DNA from: Herpetosiphon sp042688385 | Lineage (GTDB): Bacteria; Chloroflexota; Chloroflexia; Chloroflexales; Herpetosiphonaceae | Reading direction: 5' to 3' | NCBI RefSeq assembly: GCF_042688385.1 | Contig: NZ_JBHUPY010000007.1 | Coordinates: 124,001-188,000 of the forward strand | Length of the DNA stretch: 64,000 bases | Shown here: positions 16,995 to 24,591 of the stretch, piece by piece | Layout: each line of letters begins with the position of its first letter | Numbering within the stretch: the first letter of the stretch is position 1 | Translations under genes and position numbers: made by a program | The notes under the pieces: model-generated | Seen by the model: the letters and a program-made list of their open reading frames with translations, nothing else | What the model was told of the DNA's origin: nothing | The model's database searches: none

Positions 16995-17752
16995 TAGGCA
17001 AAGCGCCCAACATAGACCGTCGTGGTGTATAAAAAGGCGATTTTGCCGTCAACTTGATGCGCCTGCCACGCATCAATCAGGCCTTGACGTAGGGCTTGGT
17101 AACTTGGTTGATCGGGCGTTGGTGTGTACGACGAGGAAAATGCGCGGCCAAGCAGGCCTGCTTGGTCAAAATATTGGGCATTTTGGGCGCTGTAGCAAGC
17201 TGGTTGTTGGCCAAAAAAGTCGCTAATCAGTTGCGGGTCGATATTGGTATGTTTGACGCTCGAATAATCGGTGCCAAATTGGTGTAATAGGGCTTCGTAT
17301 TGGCGCAAAAATGGCGTAGCATCAAGCGAACGTTGGTTCCAAATCAAGGCAACCCAGCCATCAGGCCGCAAAATGCGCTGCCATTCTTGGCGCGTAGCGT
17401 TTAGCTCAAACCAGTGGAAGGCTTGGGCAGCCGTAATCCAATTAACGCTCTGATCGGCTAAACCAGTGGCTTCAGCGCTGCCATCAACCACTTGAAAATT
17501 GGGATAGTGCTCGGCTAGTTGCAAACTAGCTTCACGCATTGGCGCGTTTGGTTCGATGGCATAAACCGTTGCGCCATGCTCCAATAATTGCTGGCTCCAA
17601 ATGCCCGTGCCAGCCCCAATATCGGCCACGATCGAGTTTGAGCCAAAGCCATGCTGCGTTTGCAATGGCCCAAAAATTTCGCGTGGGTAGGTTGGGCGAA
17701 ATTGCACATAATCGGCAACTCGATTGCTAAACCGTTGACGGTTATCACTCAT
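16994..17752 (-). CDS. Class I SAM-dependent methyltransferase
   Basis: A 252-aa protein with a standard Rossmann methyltransferase layout: N-terminal YVQFRPTYP (seen in UbiE/Tam-like small-molecule methyltransferases), motif I VADIGAGTGIWSQQLLEHG (about 40-58), acidic motif II in YAIEPN, and ITAAQAFHWF (about 110-119) as the post-motif region. The acceptor is unknown. ATG 17752 has an AGGAGACC site. It lies 23 bp after the VWA gene start region in the opposite sense of the cmr operon and is not obviously part of CRISPR defence. Confidence 0.85.
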   Translation of the reverse strand: MSDNRQRFSNRVADYVQFRPTYPREIFGPLQTQHGFGSNSIVADIGAGTGIWSQQLLEHGATVYAIEPNAPMREASLQLAEHYPNFQVVDGSAEATGLADQSVNWITAAQAFHWFELNATRQEWQRILRPDGWVALIWNQRSLDATPFLRQYEALLHQFGTDYSSVKHTNIDPQLISDFFGQQPACYSAQNAQYFDQAGLLGRAFSSSYTPTPDQPSYQALRQGLIDAWQAHQVDGKIAFLYTTTVYVGRFA

Positions 17753-17775
17753 TGTCGGTCTCCTTCACACGATGC

Positions 17776-19515
17776 TTAGCTACGAAAGCTATACCACCAT
17801 TCAACTACCAGCAACGCCAACGCCAAGCCAATCAAAATTGGCCATAATGGCGTGCCTTGAGGTGCTAAGCGGTCGCCCTCTGGCTGAGCAATTTGACTGA
17901 TTGTTGGTTGGCTTTGTTGCTGTAGATTCGATTCCTGTGGATCGCCAAAATTGACCGCAATGCCGCCGCGATTGCTGCCAACCACCCGATATAAACCAGC
18001 TTGGTTCAACCGTTGATCGAGCGCTTGAGCCTCGCCATCAGGTCGAGTTAATGGCGTATTCGGGGCAAAACTGCCAGCTGCCAGCTGTTCAGGCAACGAT
18101 CCGCCAGTGAGATTGGCAATGCTGGCTGCGGTCAGCAAGGGGAAGGCCAATTTGGCGCTGAGATTAGCATTATCCAAATTAAACAGCCAAACGATGGTAG
18201 CTTGCTCTTGCCACATGCCACGCAGCACCAAGGGCAATTGGGTATCGGTTTCAATCACGCTGGTCAAACCAGTTGGGATATTCTCGCGAGTCATTGGGCG
18301 ACGACCACCCCATTGAACGCTCGAAAGGTCGATGCCAGCAAAATCGGCATCAAGCACCGCGCTACTCGCCCGTTCGCCTAAAATGCTATCCTCAGTGAGC
18401 AAACGCTCGTCGCGCGGGGGATTGACAATTAACAGCGCACTGCTGGGCAATTGCTCAGGCAAAACGCCATTCAACACCGTCAAATCAACCCGTCGCTCGC
18501 TTATAGTTGTGCCCACGCTTAGCTCGATATTGGGCAAACTCCGCAGCATGCGTTCCAGTGGCGATGGAGTTAATGTTGCCAAATGCACCCGCAACGAGCC
18601 AGAGCGATCAAGCGATACCAGCGCCCGATCATCAACCGCATAATCGTCGTTGGGGCTAAGCTGCAATTCGGCCAACTCGCCTGCGCCTACTTCCCATGTG
18701 CGTTCCTCGCTGCCGCCAGGCTGAATCACGATATTTTGCTCGGATTCCAGCTCGCCATCAAGCAACAGGGTTAATGTTCGAGCTGTGGGCAAATCGCTAA
18801 AATTGGTCACGCGAGCATACAATGCATTGCGTTGGTTGGGCAAGCGACGGCTGGCGAAGGTCACGATCCCGCTATTGGCGGTGCTTTCGCCCAGCGTGCG
18901 CCACTCTAATTCGGCGGCAACCGAGAGCGGCGTGCTACTAGCAGGCAAAGCGCCATCGCTCAACACCAGCATTTGATTTTGGCGATCATTGGCGAGAGTG
19001 GCGTTGGCAATGCTCAGCGCTTGGGCCAGATCGGCGCGATTGCCAGCAGGCGCAAGCTCGGCCACAATTTGGCGCAATTGTTGGCGCTCTGTATAGCCGC
19101 CATAGCCCAACAAGCGGGCTTCACGGTTTAGCTCAACCAAAGCCACACTATCGTCACGGCCCAAATCACCAATCAAATCTTGAGTTTGTTGTTGGGCTTG
19201 CTCAAAGGTACCATTGGCCAGCATGCTCGAGGTTGTGTCGAGGATAATCACCACATGACGTGGATCGTTGACCCCAAAAATCCATGTTGGTTGGGTCAGG
19301 CCCAAGGCCAAACATGCGGCAACCAAGAGGTGCAACGCCAACAAAAGGGTTAATGGCAATTTGCGTTGCTGGCGCTCAGGTGGTGGTTTGAGCGCCGCCC
19401 ACAGCCGAATTGTGGGAATTCGCAAGCGCTGACGGCGCTGCCGCACCATATGCAAAATTGCAATGATTGGCAACGAAATTAAGCCAATTAAGCCCAAGGG
19501 AACAAGCAAATTCAT
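17776..19515 (-). CDS. VWA-domain membrane protein, BatA/aerotolerance type
   Basis: A 579-aa protein. The frame is open upstream, but MNLLVPLGLIGLISLPIIAI is the family's usual membrane N-terminus, so ATG 19515 is chosen. After two N-terminal membrane segments (about 5-25 and 55-80) comes a von Willebrand A domain with a MIDAS-like IILDTTSSM (DxTxS instead of the usual DxSxS) near residue 95. The middle is a long beta-rich part, and the C-terminus has one more membrane helix (PLWPILIGLALALLVVEW). Such proteins often act with MoxR ATPases, none of which is visible here. It ends 23 bp before the methyltransferase start. Confidence 0.83.
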   Translation of the reverse strand: MNLLVPLGLIGLISLPIIAILHMVRQRRQRLRIPTIRLWAALKPPPERQQRKLPLTLLLALHLLVAACLALGLTQPTWIFGVNDPRHVVIILDTTSSMLANGTFEQAQQQTQDLIGDLGRDDSVALVELNREARLLGYGGYTERQQLRQIVAELAPAGNRADLAQALSIANATLANDRQNQMLVLSDGALPASSTPLSVAAELEWRTLGESTANSGIVTFASRRLPNQRNALYARVTNFSDLPTARTLTLLLDGELESEQNIVIQPGGSEERTWEVGAGELAELQLSPNDDYAVDDRALVSLDRSGSLRVHLATLTPSPLERMLRSLPNIELSVGTTISERRVDLTVLNGVLPEQLPSSALLIVNPPRDERLLTEDSILGERASSAVLDADFAGIDLSSVQWGGRRPMTRENIPTGLTSVIETDTQLPLVLRGMWQEQATIVWLFNLDNANLSAKLAFPLLTAASIANLTGGSLPEQLAAGSFAPNTPLTRPDGEAQALDQRLNQAGLYRVVGSNRGGIAVNFGDPQESNLQQQSQPTISQIAQPEGDRLAPQGTPLWPILIGLALALLVVEWWYSFRS

Positions 19516-19569
19516 AAGGCTCGATGCTTCACAAGCATCTCGGTGCAGGCCCAGATGATTGCGCTGAAT

Positions 19570-19604
19570 GAACAAACAGCATGGTGTTGATTGCACCATG
19601 CTGT
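19570..19604 (-). terminator. Intrinsic terminator after the TPR/MshEN gene
   Basis: A perfect 11-bp stem ACAGCATGGTG (19576-19586) with CACCATGCTGT (19594-19604) and a 7-nt loop, followed on the minus strand by TTTGTT. It separates the upstream gene from the VWA gene. Confidence 0.8.
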
Positions 19605-19670
19605 CGTATTATAACGAGCTTTTGGGTCGCAGCGAAAGTAATGCAGAAGAAGAATGCTGCAATCCCAAGG

Positions 19671-20396
19671 CTAGCGCTGTGGTAATTCGCGCATAAAAGT
19701 TTGTTGTTGTTCATCGATTGCGTGTTGTAATTGATTGCGCGAGAGCATGCCCGAAAGCACCAGCAACTCGCCAACCTGAAAATGCTGGCCGCGCACTTTC
19801 AAATCTGCTTGGCGCGCAATTACCTGATTCAGTTGGGTACGCGTAATCAGGCCTTGTTCAATCAGATGGTCGCCCAAGCGATTGACTGTGCTGGCATGGC
19901 CACCCTGGGCGCGCGCCATTTTTTGCACTTCCAAAACCTTGCCCAACGCTTGGGTGGTCAGCCAGCGGCGGCGCAGTAAAATATCGCCCAGCGGCACGAT
20001 TCGGCCATAGCGGGCTTCTTGCGCTTGCTCGCTCAAGGCAGCCTCAAGCTGGATTTGCTTGATAAATTTTTGCTCAACCAAATATTCGCCCAAACGTTTG
20101 ACCGCTGCAACCGATTTTTCAACCGGCGCTGCTGGTGGCGTTTGATCAACCACGACTTGCAAGCGCAAGAATTCCAAGCCCATGAGCGCTGCTTCGTTCG
20201 TTGGATCAAGCTCCAGCACCCGTTGCAAACAATCACGGCGTTTTTCTGGCTCCTCCAAAACCCCGCTCAGCCACAGCCAAGCTGGCGCAAAATCGGGATT
20301 TTCATGAATAATTGAAATTAATAAGCTGCGCCCCTCCTCCTTCCGGCCAGTGCTAATCGCAGCACGGGCGTGGGCAAAAAGCGTTTCGATGCTCAC
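19671..20396 (-). CDS. TPR protein with two MshEN-like repeats
   Basis: A 241-aa protein. The upstream in-frame codon is only a TTG at 20411; GTG 20396 has an AAAGGA site 7 nt away and is preferred. Residues about 1-90 look like TPR-type helices (IHENPDFAPAWLWLSGVLEEPEKR, ELDPTNEAALMGLEFL). Residues about 105-235 hold two MshEN-like units, each with RLGEYLVEQ/RLGDHLIEQ followed by QLEAAL/QLNQVI and a second PLGDILL/QVGELLV half. MshEN domains occur at the N-terminus of type II/IV secretion ATPases and in some cases bind cyclic di-GMP. It follows the disulfide reductase gene by 17 bp, so cotranscription is likely. Confidence 0.7.
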   Translation of the reverse strand: MSIETLFAHARAAISTGRKEEGRSLLISIIHENPDFAPAWLWLSGVLEEPEKRRDCLQRVLELDPTNEAALMGLEFLRLQVVVDQTPPAAPVEKSVAAVKRLGEYLVEQKFIKQIQLEAALSEQAQEARYGRIVPLGDILLRRRWLTTQALGKVLEVQKMARAQGGHASTVNRLGDHLIEQGLITRTQLNQVIARQADLKVRGQHFQVGELLVLSGMLSRNQLQHAIDEQQQTFMRELPQR

Positions 20397-20413
20397 AGAA
20401 TGTCCTTTCAAGC

Positions 20414-21763
20414 TTAGCCTTTAGCCAATGCTTGGGCAGCAACCAAGAGTGGGTCCCACACCGATGAAAATGGGGGTGCATAACTTAGGTCTTGCCAAGC
20501 AAACTCATCTACCGTCATTCTTCCCGCTAATGCCACCGCTACCACATCAACCCGCTTTGCTACATCGTCGTAGCCAATAATTTGGCCACCCAACAATGTG
20601 CCGTCGGCTGCATTCGCAACCAATTTAACCGTAATGGGCCGAGCATTGGGGTAATACCCCGCATGATCGGTCGAATGGATAATTTTGCTACGAACGTGGT
20701 AGCCATGGTGGAGAGCTTGCTCAACACTTAATCCAGTCGCGGCAATGTGTAAATCGGCAAATTTGGTCACCGATGTGCCAACAACGCCGCGAAATGGTCG
20801 CTCGTGGCCTGCGAGAAAGGCTCCGAGGGTTCGACCTTGTTTATTTGCAGTGGTGCCAAGCGGCAAATACACTGGTTTATTTAAGATTCGATGATCAACG
20901 GTACAGCAATCGCCTGCGGCAAACACCCTATCGATTGTAGTACGGCCTACTTGGTCAATTTTGATCGCCCCAGCTTCGCCAAGCTCAGCGCCGCAGCTTG
21001 CAGCCAGTTCACTATTTGGCTGCACGCCAGTGGCGATAATCACCAATTCGGCGGGATAATCGACCTTGCCAGCAACCACATGAGTCACTGTATCGGCTTT
21101 GCCTTCGAGACCTTCGAGCGCTGCGCCAAGCGCTAAATGCACGCCCGCAGCTTCAAGTCGTTCGATAATTTGGTTACTCATATCGTCATCAAGCGAGCTT
21201 AAAACCGTTTTGCTGCGGTTGATTAAGGTCACGCTAATGCCCAAATCAAGCAACGCCTCGGCCATTTCTAGCCCAATATAACCAGCACCAACCACCACCG
21301 CATGCTGCGGCTGGTGCTCGTTGATATAAGCTTGAATTGCTAAACCGTCATGCATAGAGCGTAACCGAAAGACACCCTGTAGTTCAATCCCTCGTACTGG
21401 TGGACAATTGACCCGTGCGCCAGTTGCGATCACCAAGCGATCAAAATGATCGTGGAATGTCGTATTGCTCGCCAAATTATGCACCGTCACTCGCCCAGCT
21501 TCCACATCAAGATCAGTCACTTCATGTTCGGTTTTCACGGTTACGCCATCGCGGGCAAATTGAGCCGGAGTGCGGGCGATTAAGGCTTGATAATCGCTCA
21601 CCGCACCACTAATCAGGTAGGGCAAGCCACACGCCGAATAGGAAACATGCGCTTCACGGCCATACACACAAATATCCAGATCAGGGTTGGTGCGCTTGGC
21701 CTTGGCCGCAGCACTCGTTCCGGCGGCGACGGCTCCAATCACGATCACGCGCTCGCTAGCCAT
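20414..21763 (-). CDS. FAD-dependent CoA-disulfide reductase/NADH oxidase family protein
   Basis: A 449-aa flavoprotein. It has the FAD-binding start VIVIGAVAAGTSAAAKAKR, the single catalytic cysteine in SYSACGLPYL (about Cys 45), the NAD(P)H-binding AVVVGAGYIGLEMAEAL (about 154-170), the second FAD motif VFAAGDCCTV (about 275) and a dimerisation domain. Enzymes of this group reduce CoA disulfide or oxygen via a cysteine sulfenic acid or mixed disulfide. The rhodanese domain seen in CoADR-RHD fusions is absent. It probably forms a two-gene unit with the TPR/MshEN gene downstream and diverges from the acyltransferase. Confidence 0.9.
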   Translation of the reverse strand: MASERVIVIGAVAAGTSAAAKAKRTNPDLDICVYGREAHVSYSACGLPYLISGAVSDYQALIARTPAQFARDGVTVKTEHEVTDLDVEAGRVTVHNLASNTTFHDHFDRLVIATGARVNCPPVRGIELQGVFRLRSMHDGLAIQAYINEHQPQHAVVVGAGYIGLEMAEALLDLGISVTLINRSKTVLSSLDDDMSNQIIERLEAAGVHLALGAALEGLEGKADTVTHVVAGKVDYPAELVIIATGVQPNSELAASCGAELGEAGAIKIDQVGRTTIDRVFAAGDCCTVDHRILNKPVYLPLGTTANKQGRTLGAFLAGHERPFRGVVGTSVTKFADLHIAATGLSVEQALHHGYHVRSKIIHSTDHAGYYPNARPITVKLVANAADGTLLGGQIIGYDDVAKRVDVVAVALAGRMTVDEFAWQDLSYAPPFSSVWDPLLVAAQALAKG

Positions 21764-21824
21764 TGCAGGCTCCTTTAGCTATGCTACTATTTGGACAGAT
21801 TGTCACTAGCATGAGACCTTGATT

Positions 21825-22601
21825 ATGCCACTAAGCTCAGCCAATAATCAACCACGTTTGCCAGCTCAACCCAATCGTTTGGGCGAATGGTTGGTCTATC
21901 GGGCACTCATTCGGCCAGCCTTGTGCAAAACCTTCGATCAAGTATTGCTCAATGTTGGGTCAGCCAGTGACATCTTGCGCAGCCGCGAGCCAATTTTGTG
22001 CTATGTGACCCATACAAGCTGGTGGGATGGTCATCTTGCCTTTGAGCTATTTCGCAACGTCTACCCACGCCGCCATTTTTTGATGATGGAAGAAGCGCAA
22101 CTCGCCCGTTATTTCTTCTTCCGCTGGTGTGGTTGCTTCTCGGTTAACCGCCAAGAACCGCGTGAGGCCCTGCGCTCAATACGCTACGCCAGCACCCAGC
22201 TTCAACACCACAGCCACGCCTTAGTTTGGGTTTTTCCGCAGGGCCAAATTATACCGCCAGATCGCCGTCCGCTCCAACTTTTTCGCGGTGTCGCCGATAT
22301 TGCCACCCGCACTGGCAATTTGTGGTGTTTGCCAGTTGCCCTGCGCTATGAATTTAGCGGCGAACAACGCCCAGTTTCCTTAATTCGTTGTGGCGAGCCA
22401 ACCTGGGTCGATGCTGGCACAAGCCGCGACCAACTGCAACCCCAATTAGAGCGCAATTTGACCAGCGCCGCCGACCAACTCCGTGACGAGTGGAATCAGC
22501 AAGATCTTGCCAATTTTCAATCAATTTTGCAGGGCACAGCCTCAGTTAATCACCGCTTCGACCACATTTTGGGGCCAATCGTGCGCTGGTGGCAACGATA
22601 A
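21825..22601 (+). CDS. PlsC-like lysophospholipid acyltransferase
   Basis: A 258-aa protein with the acyltransferase HX4D motif in THTSWWDGH (about residues 62-70), the arginine-containing block FFRWCGCFSVNRQEPR, and FPQGQI in place of the usual FPEG(T). These motifs belong to the PlsC superfamily that acylates lysophosphatidate and other glycerolipid or carotenoid acceptors. The Glu-to-Gln change in block III may alter acceptor choice. ATG 21825 is chosen; an in-frame TTG two codons earlier is an alternative. The acceptor cannot be stated. Confidence 0.82.
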   Translation: MPLSSANNQPRLPAQPNRLGEWLVYRALIRPALCKTFDQVLLNVGSASDILRSREPILCYVTHTSWWDGHLAFELFRNVYPRRHFLMMEEAQLARYFFFRWCGCFSVNRQEPREALRSIRYASTQLQHHSHALVWVFPQGQIIPPDRRPLQLFRGVADIATRTGNLWCLPVALRYEFSGEQRPVSLIRCGEPTWVDAGTSRDQLQPQLERNLTSAADQLRDEWNQQDLANFQSILQGTASVNHRFDHILGPIVRWWQR

Positions 22602-23066
22602 GGATGAAGGATGAGGGATGAGGGATGAGGGATGAGGGGTGAAGGGACGAGGATTCAGGATTCAGGAACAAGCAACCACGAAGAGCACGAAGAACGCGAA
22701 GGCTGAGGATAAACACATTAATAATTCAGCACTATCACTTAACGCAGAGGCGCAGAGATTCCAGGGCTATTGGCTATTGGCTATCGGAACATCATTCGTG
22801 CAATTCGTGCAATTCGTGGCTAAAATAGAGATTTGGCTATTGGCTTTGGGCTTCTGCGAACATCATTCGTGATCTTCGTGTTCTTCGTGGATCAATTTAT
22901 TAACGCAGAGGCGCAGAGGAAATGTGGCTATTGGCTATTGGCTGTTGGCTCTGGGCTAGCAGAAACCAAATCCTAAAAATCTGTGCCAATCTATGGCTAA
23001 ACAATAATGCTTCGTGTAATTCGTGCAATTCGTGGCGAAAAAAAAATTGAATTCACCAAAAATCTA
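22602..23066. repeat. Intergenic block of several dispersed repeat vocabularies
   Basis: The block begins with GGATGAG heptamers (about 22604-22645), then CACGAAGAGCACGAAG words (22676-22702), two TTAACGCAGAGGCGCAGAG words (about 22739 and 22900), GGCTATTGGC words (22765-22785, 22925-22960) and CGTGCAATTCGTGG words (about 22797 and 23018). No coding sequence is supported. Confidence 0.8.
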
Positions 23067-23798
23067 TTAATCCATCCAAACAGCCTCAATCAATCGAGGC
23101 AACACCACATCAGCACTGCCCGCCAACGAATAGCTCGCAATCCCGCGCAACGGTATATCAGGATTAATTTCAATCACCGTCTTTTTGCGCCGCAACGCCC
23201 GATGCGGCAATGAAGCAATTGGCTCGACAATCGCCGATGTGCCAATGACCAAGGCCACATCGCTGCGATCAAACGCATCTTTTGCCGCTTGTAAAATTGC
23301 CGCATCCAACAGCTCGCCAAACCACACAATATCGGGACGCAACGGCGAACCACAAGCAGGGCAAATTGGCTGCTCAGCATCCCAATCTTCAACCAAGCGT
23401 CGTTCATGCGCACAAATTGTGCGCGCCAAACTGCCATGCACCTCAAAAACATTGCTTGAGCCAGCCCGTTGATGCAAACTATCAATATTTTGGGTAAATA
23501 ACTTAAATTCTGGCATCAATTGTTCAAGCTGCGCCACTGCATAATGGCCAGCATTGGGTTGAGCCGCTTCACATTGGCGCTGCATCGTTTGATACACCTG
23601 AAAAACCCCAATTGGATCACGCTCGAAGCCAGCCAAGGTTGCAACCTTATCAGGATCATAGGCCGTCCAACGGGCATCGGCGGCAGCACTACGATAGGTC
23701 GGAATCCCGCTGGGCGCAGAAATTCCCGAGCCAGTTAATACAACCATTGATTGGGCTTGACGCAAATGGTGGATTAAATCAGCAGCAAATTCACTCAT
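23067..23798 (-). CDS. Sir2-family NAD-dependent protein deacylase
   Basis: A 243-aa sirtuin. It has the NAD-binding GSGISAPSGIPTYRS (about 22-36), TQNIDSLHQRAG (about 103-114), the catalytic His in VFEVHGSL and RPDIVWFGE (about 157-165). The zinc module is partly unusual: the second pair CPAC is intact but the first is CAH rather than CxxC. The product removes acyl groups from lysines using NAD and should be cytoplasmic. ATG 23798 follows AAGGAGA. It stands alone between repeats and a divergent promoter region. Confidence 0.9.
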   Translation of the reverse strand: MSEFAADLIHHLRQAQSMVVLTGSGISAPSGIPTYRSAAADARWTAYDPDKVATLAGFERDPIGVFQVYQTMQRQCEAAQPNAGHYAVAQLEQLMPEFKLFTQNIDSLHQRAGSSNVFEVHGSLARTICAHERRLVEDWDAEQPICPACGSPLRPDIVWFGELLDAAILQAAKDAFDRSDVALVIGTSAIVEPIASLPHRALRRKKTVIEINPDIPLRGIASYSLAGSADVVLPRLIEAVWMD

Positions 23799-23900
23799 TG
23801 ATCAATCTCCTTGCAACTCAATTAAAAGCACGAGTGTGCTATTTACTACGTTAGATTGTAAGAGTAAATCGTGGCTAGATAATCAAATCTTATTAACAGT

Positions 23901-23918
23901 TTATTATTTGCATAATAA
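23901..23918. promoter_or_regulatory. Inverted repeat just upstream of a promoter
   Basis: TTATTAT and ATAATAA form a perfect 7-bp palindrome with a 4-nt centre, 17 bp before the -35 box. The position suits an activator or repressor operator. Confidence 0.35.
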
Positions 23919-23934
23919 TTTAGGCCAAAATCTA

Positions 23935-23963
23935 TTGAAATTCGGCTGCGAATGTTTTACTAT
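23935..23963 (+). promoter_or_regulatory. Sigma-70-type promoter
   Basis: TTGAAA (23935-23940), a 17-bp spacer and TACTAT (23958-23963); each box matches consensus at five of six positions. It should start a leader of nearly 200 nt before the 102-aa gene. Confidence 0.65.
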
Positions 23964-23990
23964 CATTAAGAGACAGATTGAGGAACGTTG

Positions 23991-24032
23991 ATGCTCTTTA
24001 GCAACGCTTCACTTTTGCATTCGACTACTTGA
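23991..24032 (+). CDS. Possible 13-codon leader peptide
   Basis: ATG 23991 has a GAGGA site 6 nt upstream and encodes MLFSNASLLHSTT before TGA. It lies about 20-25 nt downstream of the predicted transcription start. There is no strong run of one amino acid to suggest amino-acid attenuation. It may be chance. Confidence 0.25.
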   Translation: MLFSNASLLHSTT

Positions 24033-24163
24033 GCAAATGGATTTTGTGCCTAGCTGTACGTGATTGCGATTGCGTGCCGCTATTTTTATGATTTTGCCAA
24101 TACCCACTGTGGTATTTGCCGATAAACGTCCTATCAATCCTTCATGCCAAAGGATCGCAGACC

Positions 24164-24472
24164 ATGCAAACCGAACGCGTTAAAAGCCGTGGGGTCTTGC
24201 TTAAATTAGCAAGCCATATAGTCCAATTAGCCGTCATTGTCCGCGAAGCCGAGGGTATCAACGATAACGATGCCTACATGGTTGCCGAACAAATTATTGA
24301 TCATGTGAGTGCCTCGCATCAAGTGCCAAGCCAAGATTGCTGGCCGGTTCAGGTTGTCTGTCGCGCATGGCAAGTGGTTGTGCAACATCAACCAAGCTGC
24401 CGTTGCCGCGGAGCCGATATGAATACCGTCGCCGATAAATTGGTTAAACTCGATTGGGTTGCCGTCAACTAA
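24164..24472 (+). CDS. Hypothetical protein, 102 aa
   Basis: Not recognised. ATG 24164 is chosen because AAAGGA lies at good spacing; the frame is open 16 codons further up without a site. The protein begins MQTERVKSRGVLLKLASHIVQ, has an acidic middle (EAEGINDNDAYMV) and three cysteines in the second half, two of them in SCRCRG. It has no signal peptide or membrane helix. It is preceded by a promoter and followed 96 bp later by comM on the same strand, so it may share a transcript with comM. Confidence 0.6.
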   Translation: MQTERVKSRGVLLKLASHIVQLAVIVREAEGINDNDAYMVAEQIIDHVSASHQVPSQDCWPVQVVCRAWQVVVQHQPSCRCRGADMNTVADKLVKLDWVAVN

Positions 24473-24497
24473 CTTCGGCTAATTTCCTCAATTGCTC

Positions 24498-24591
24498 CAA
24501 CTCCATGCCAAAAATCGCCAACATGCGGCTCTAGCTCCCGATAGCGTTTTGTTACGGGAGGTATCATCATGTTGGCGAAAGTTTGGAGTTG
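24498..24591 (+). promoter_or_regulatory. Large RNA hairpin covering the comM ribosome site and start codon
   Basis: CAACTCCA (24498-24505) pairs with TGGAGTTG (24584-24591). After an internal loop, TCGCCAACATG (24515-24525) pairs with CATGTTGGCGA (24568-24578), 11 perfect pairs that include the comM AUG. Nested inside, CTCCCG (24535-24540) pairs with CGGGAG (24555-24560), part of the Shine-Dalgarno sequence. The combined fold would hide both translation signals. Confidence 0.55.

Larger units (their letters stand above)
23799..24163. other. Regulatory intergenic region upstream of the small unknown gene and comM
   Basis: This AT-rich gap holds a TTATTAT-TTGC-ATAATAA inverted repeat (23901-23918), a good promoter (23935-23963), a possible 13-codon leader ORF (23991-24032) and a small hairpin AATACC/GGTATT (24099-24116). 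Confidence 0.6.
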
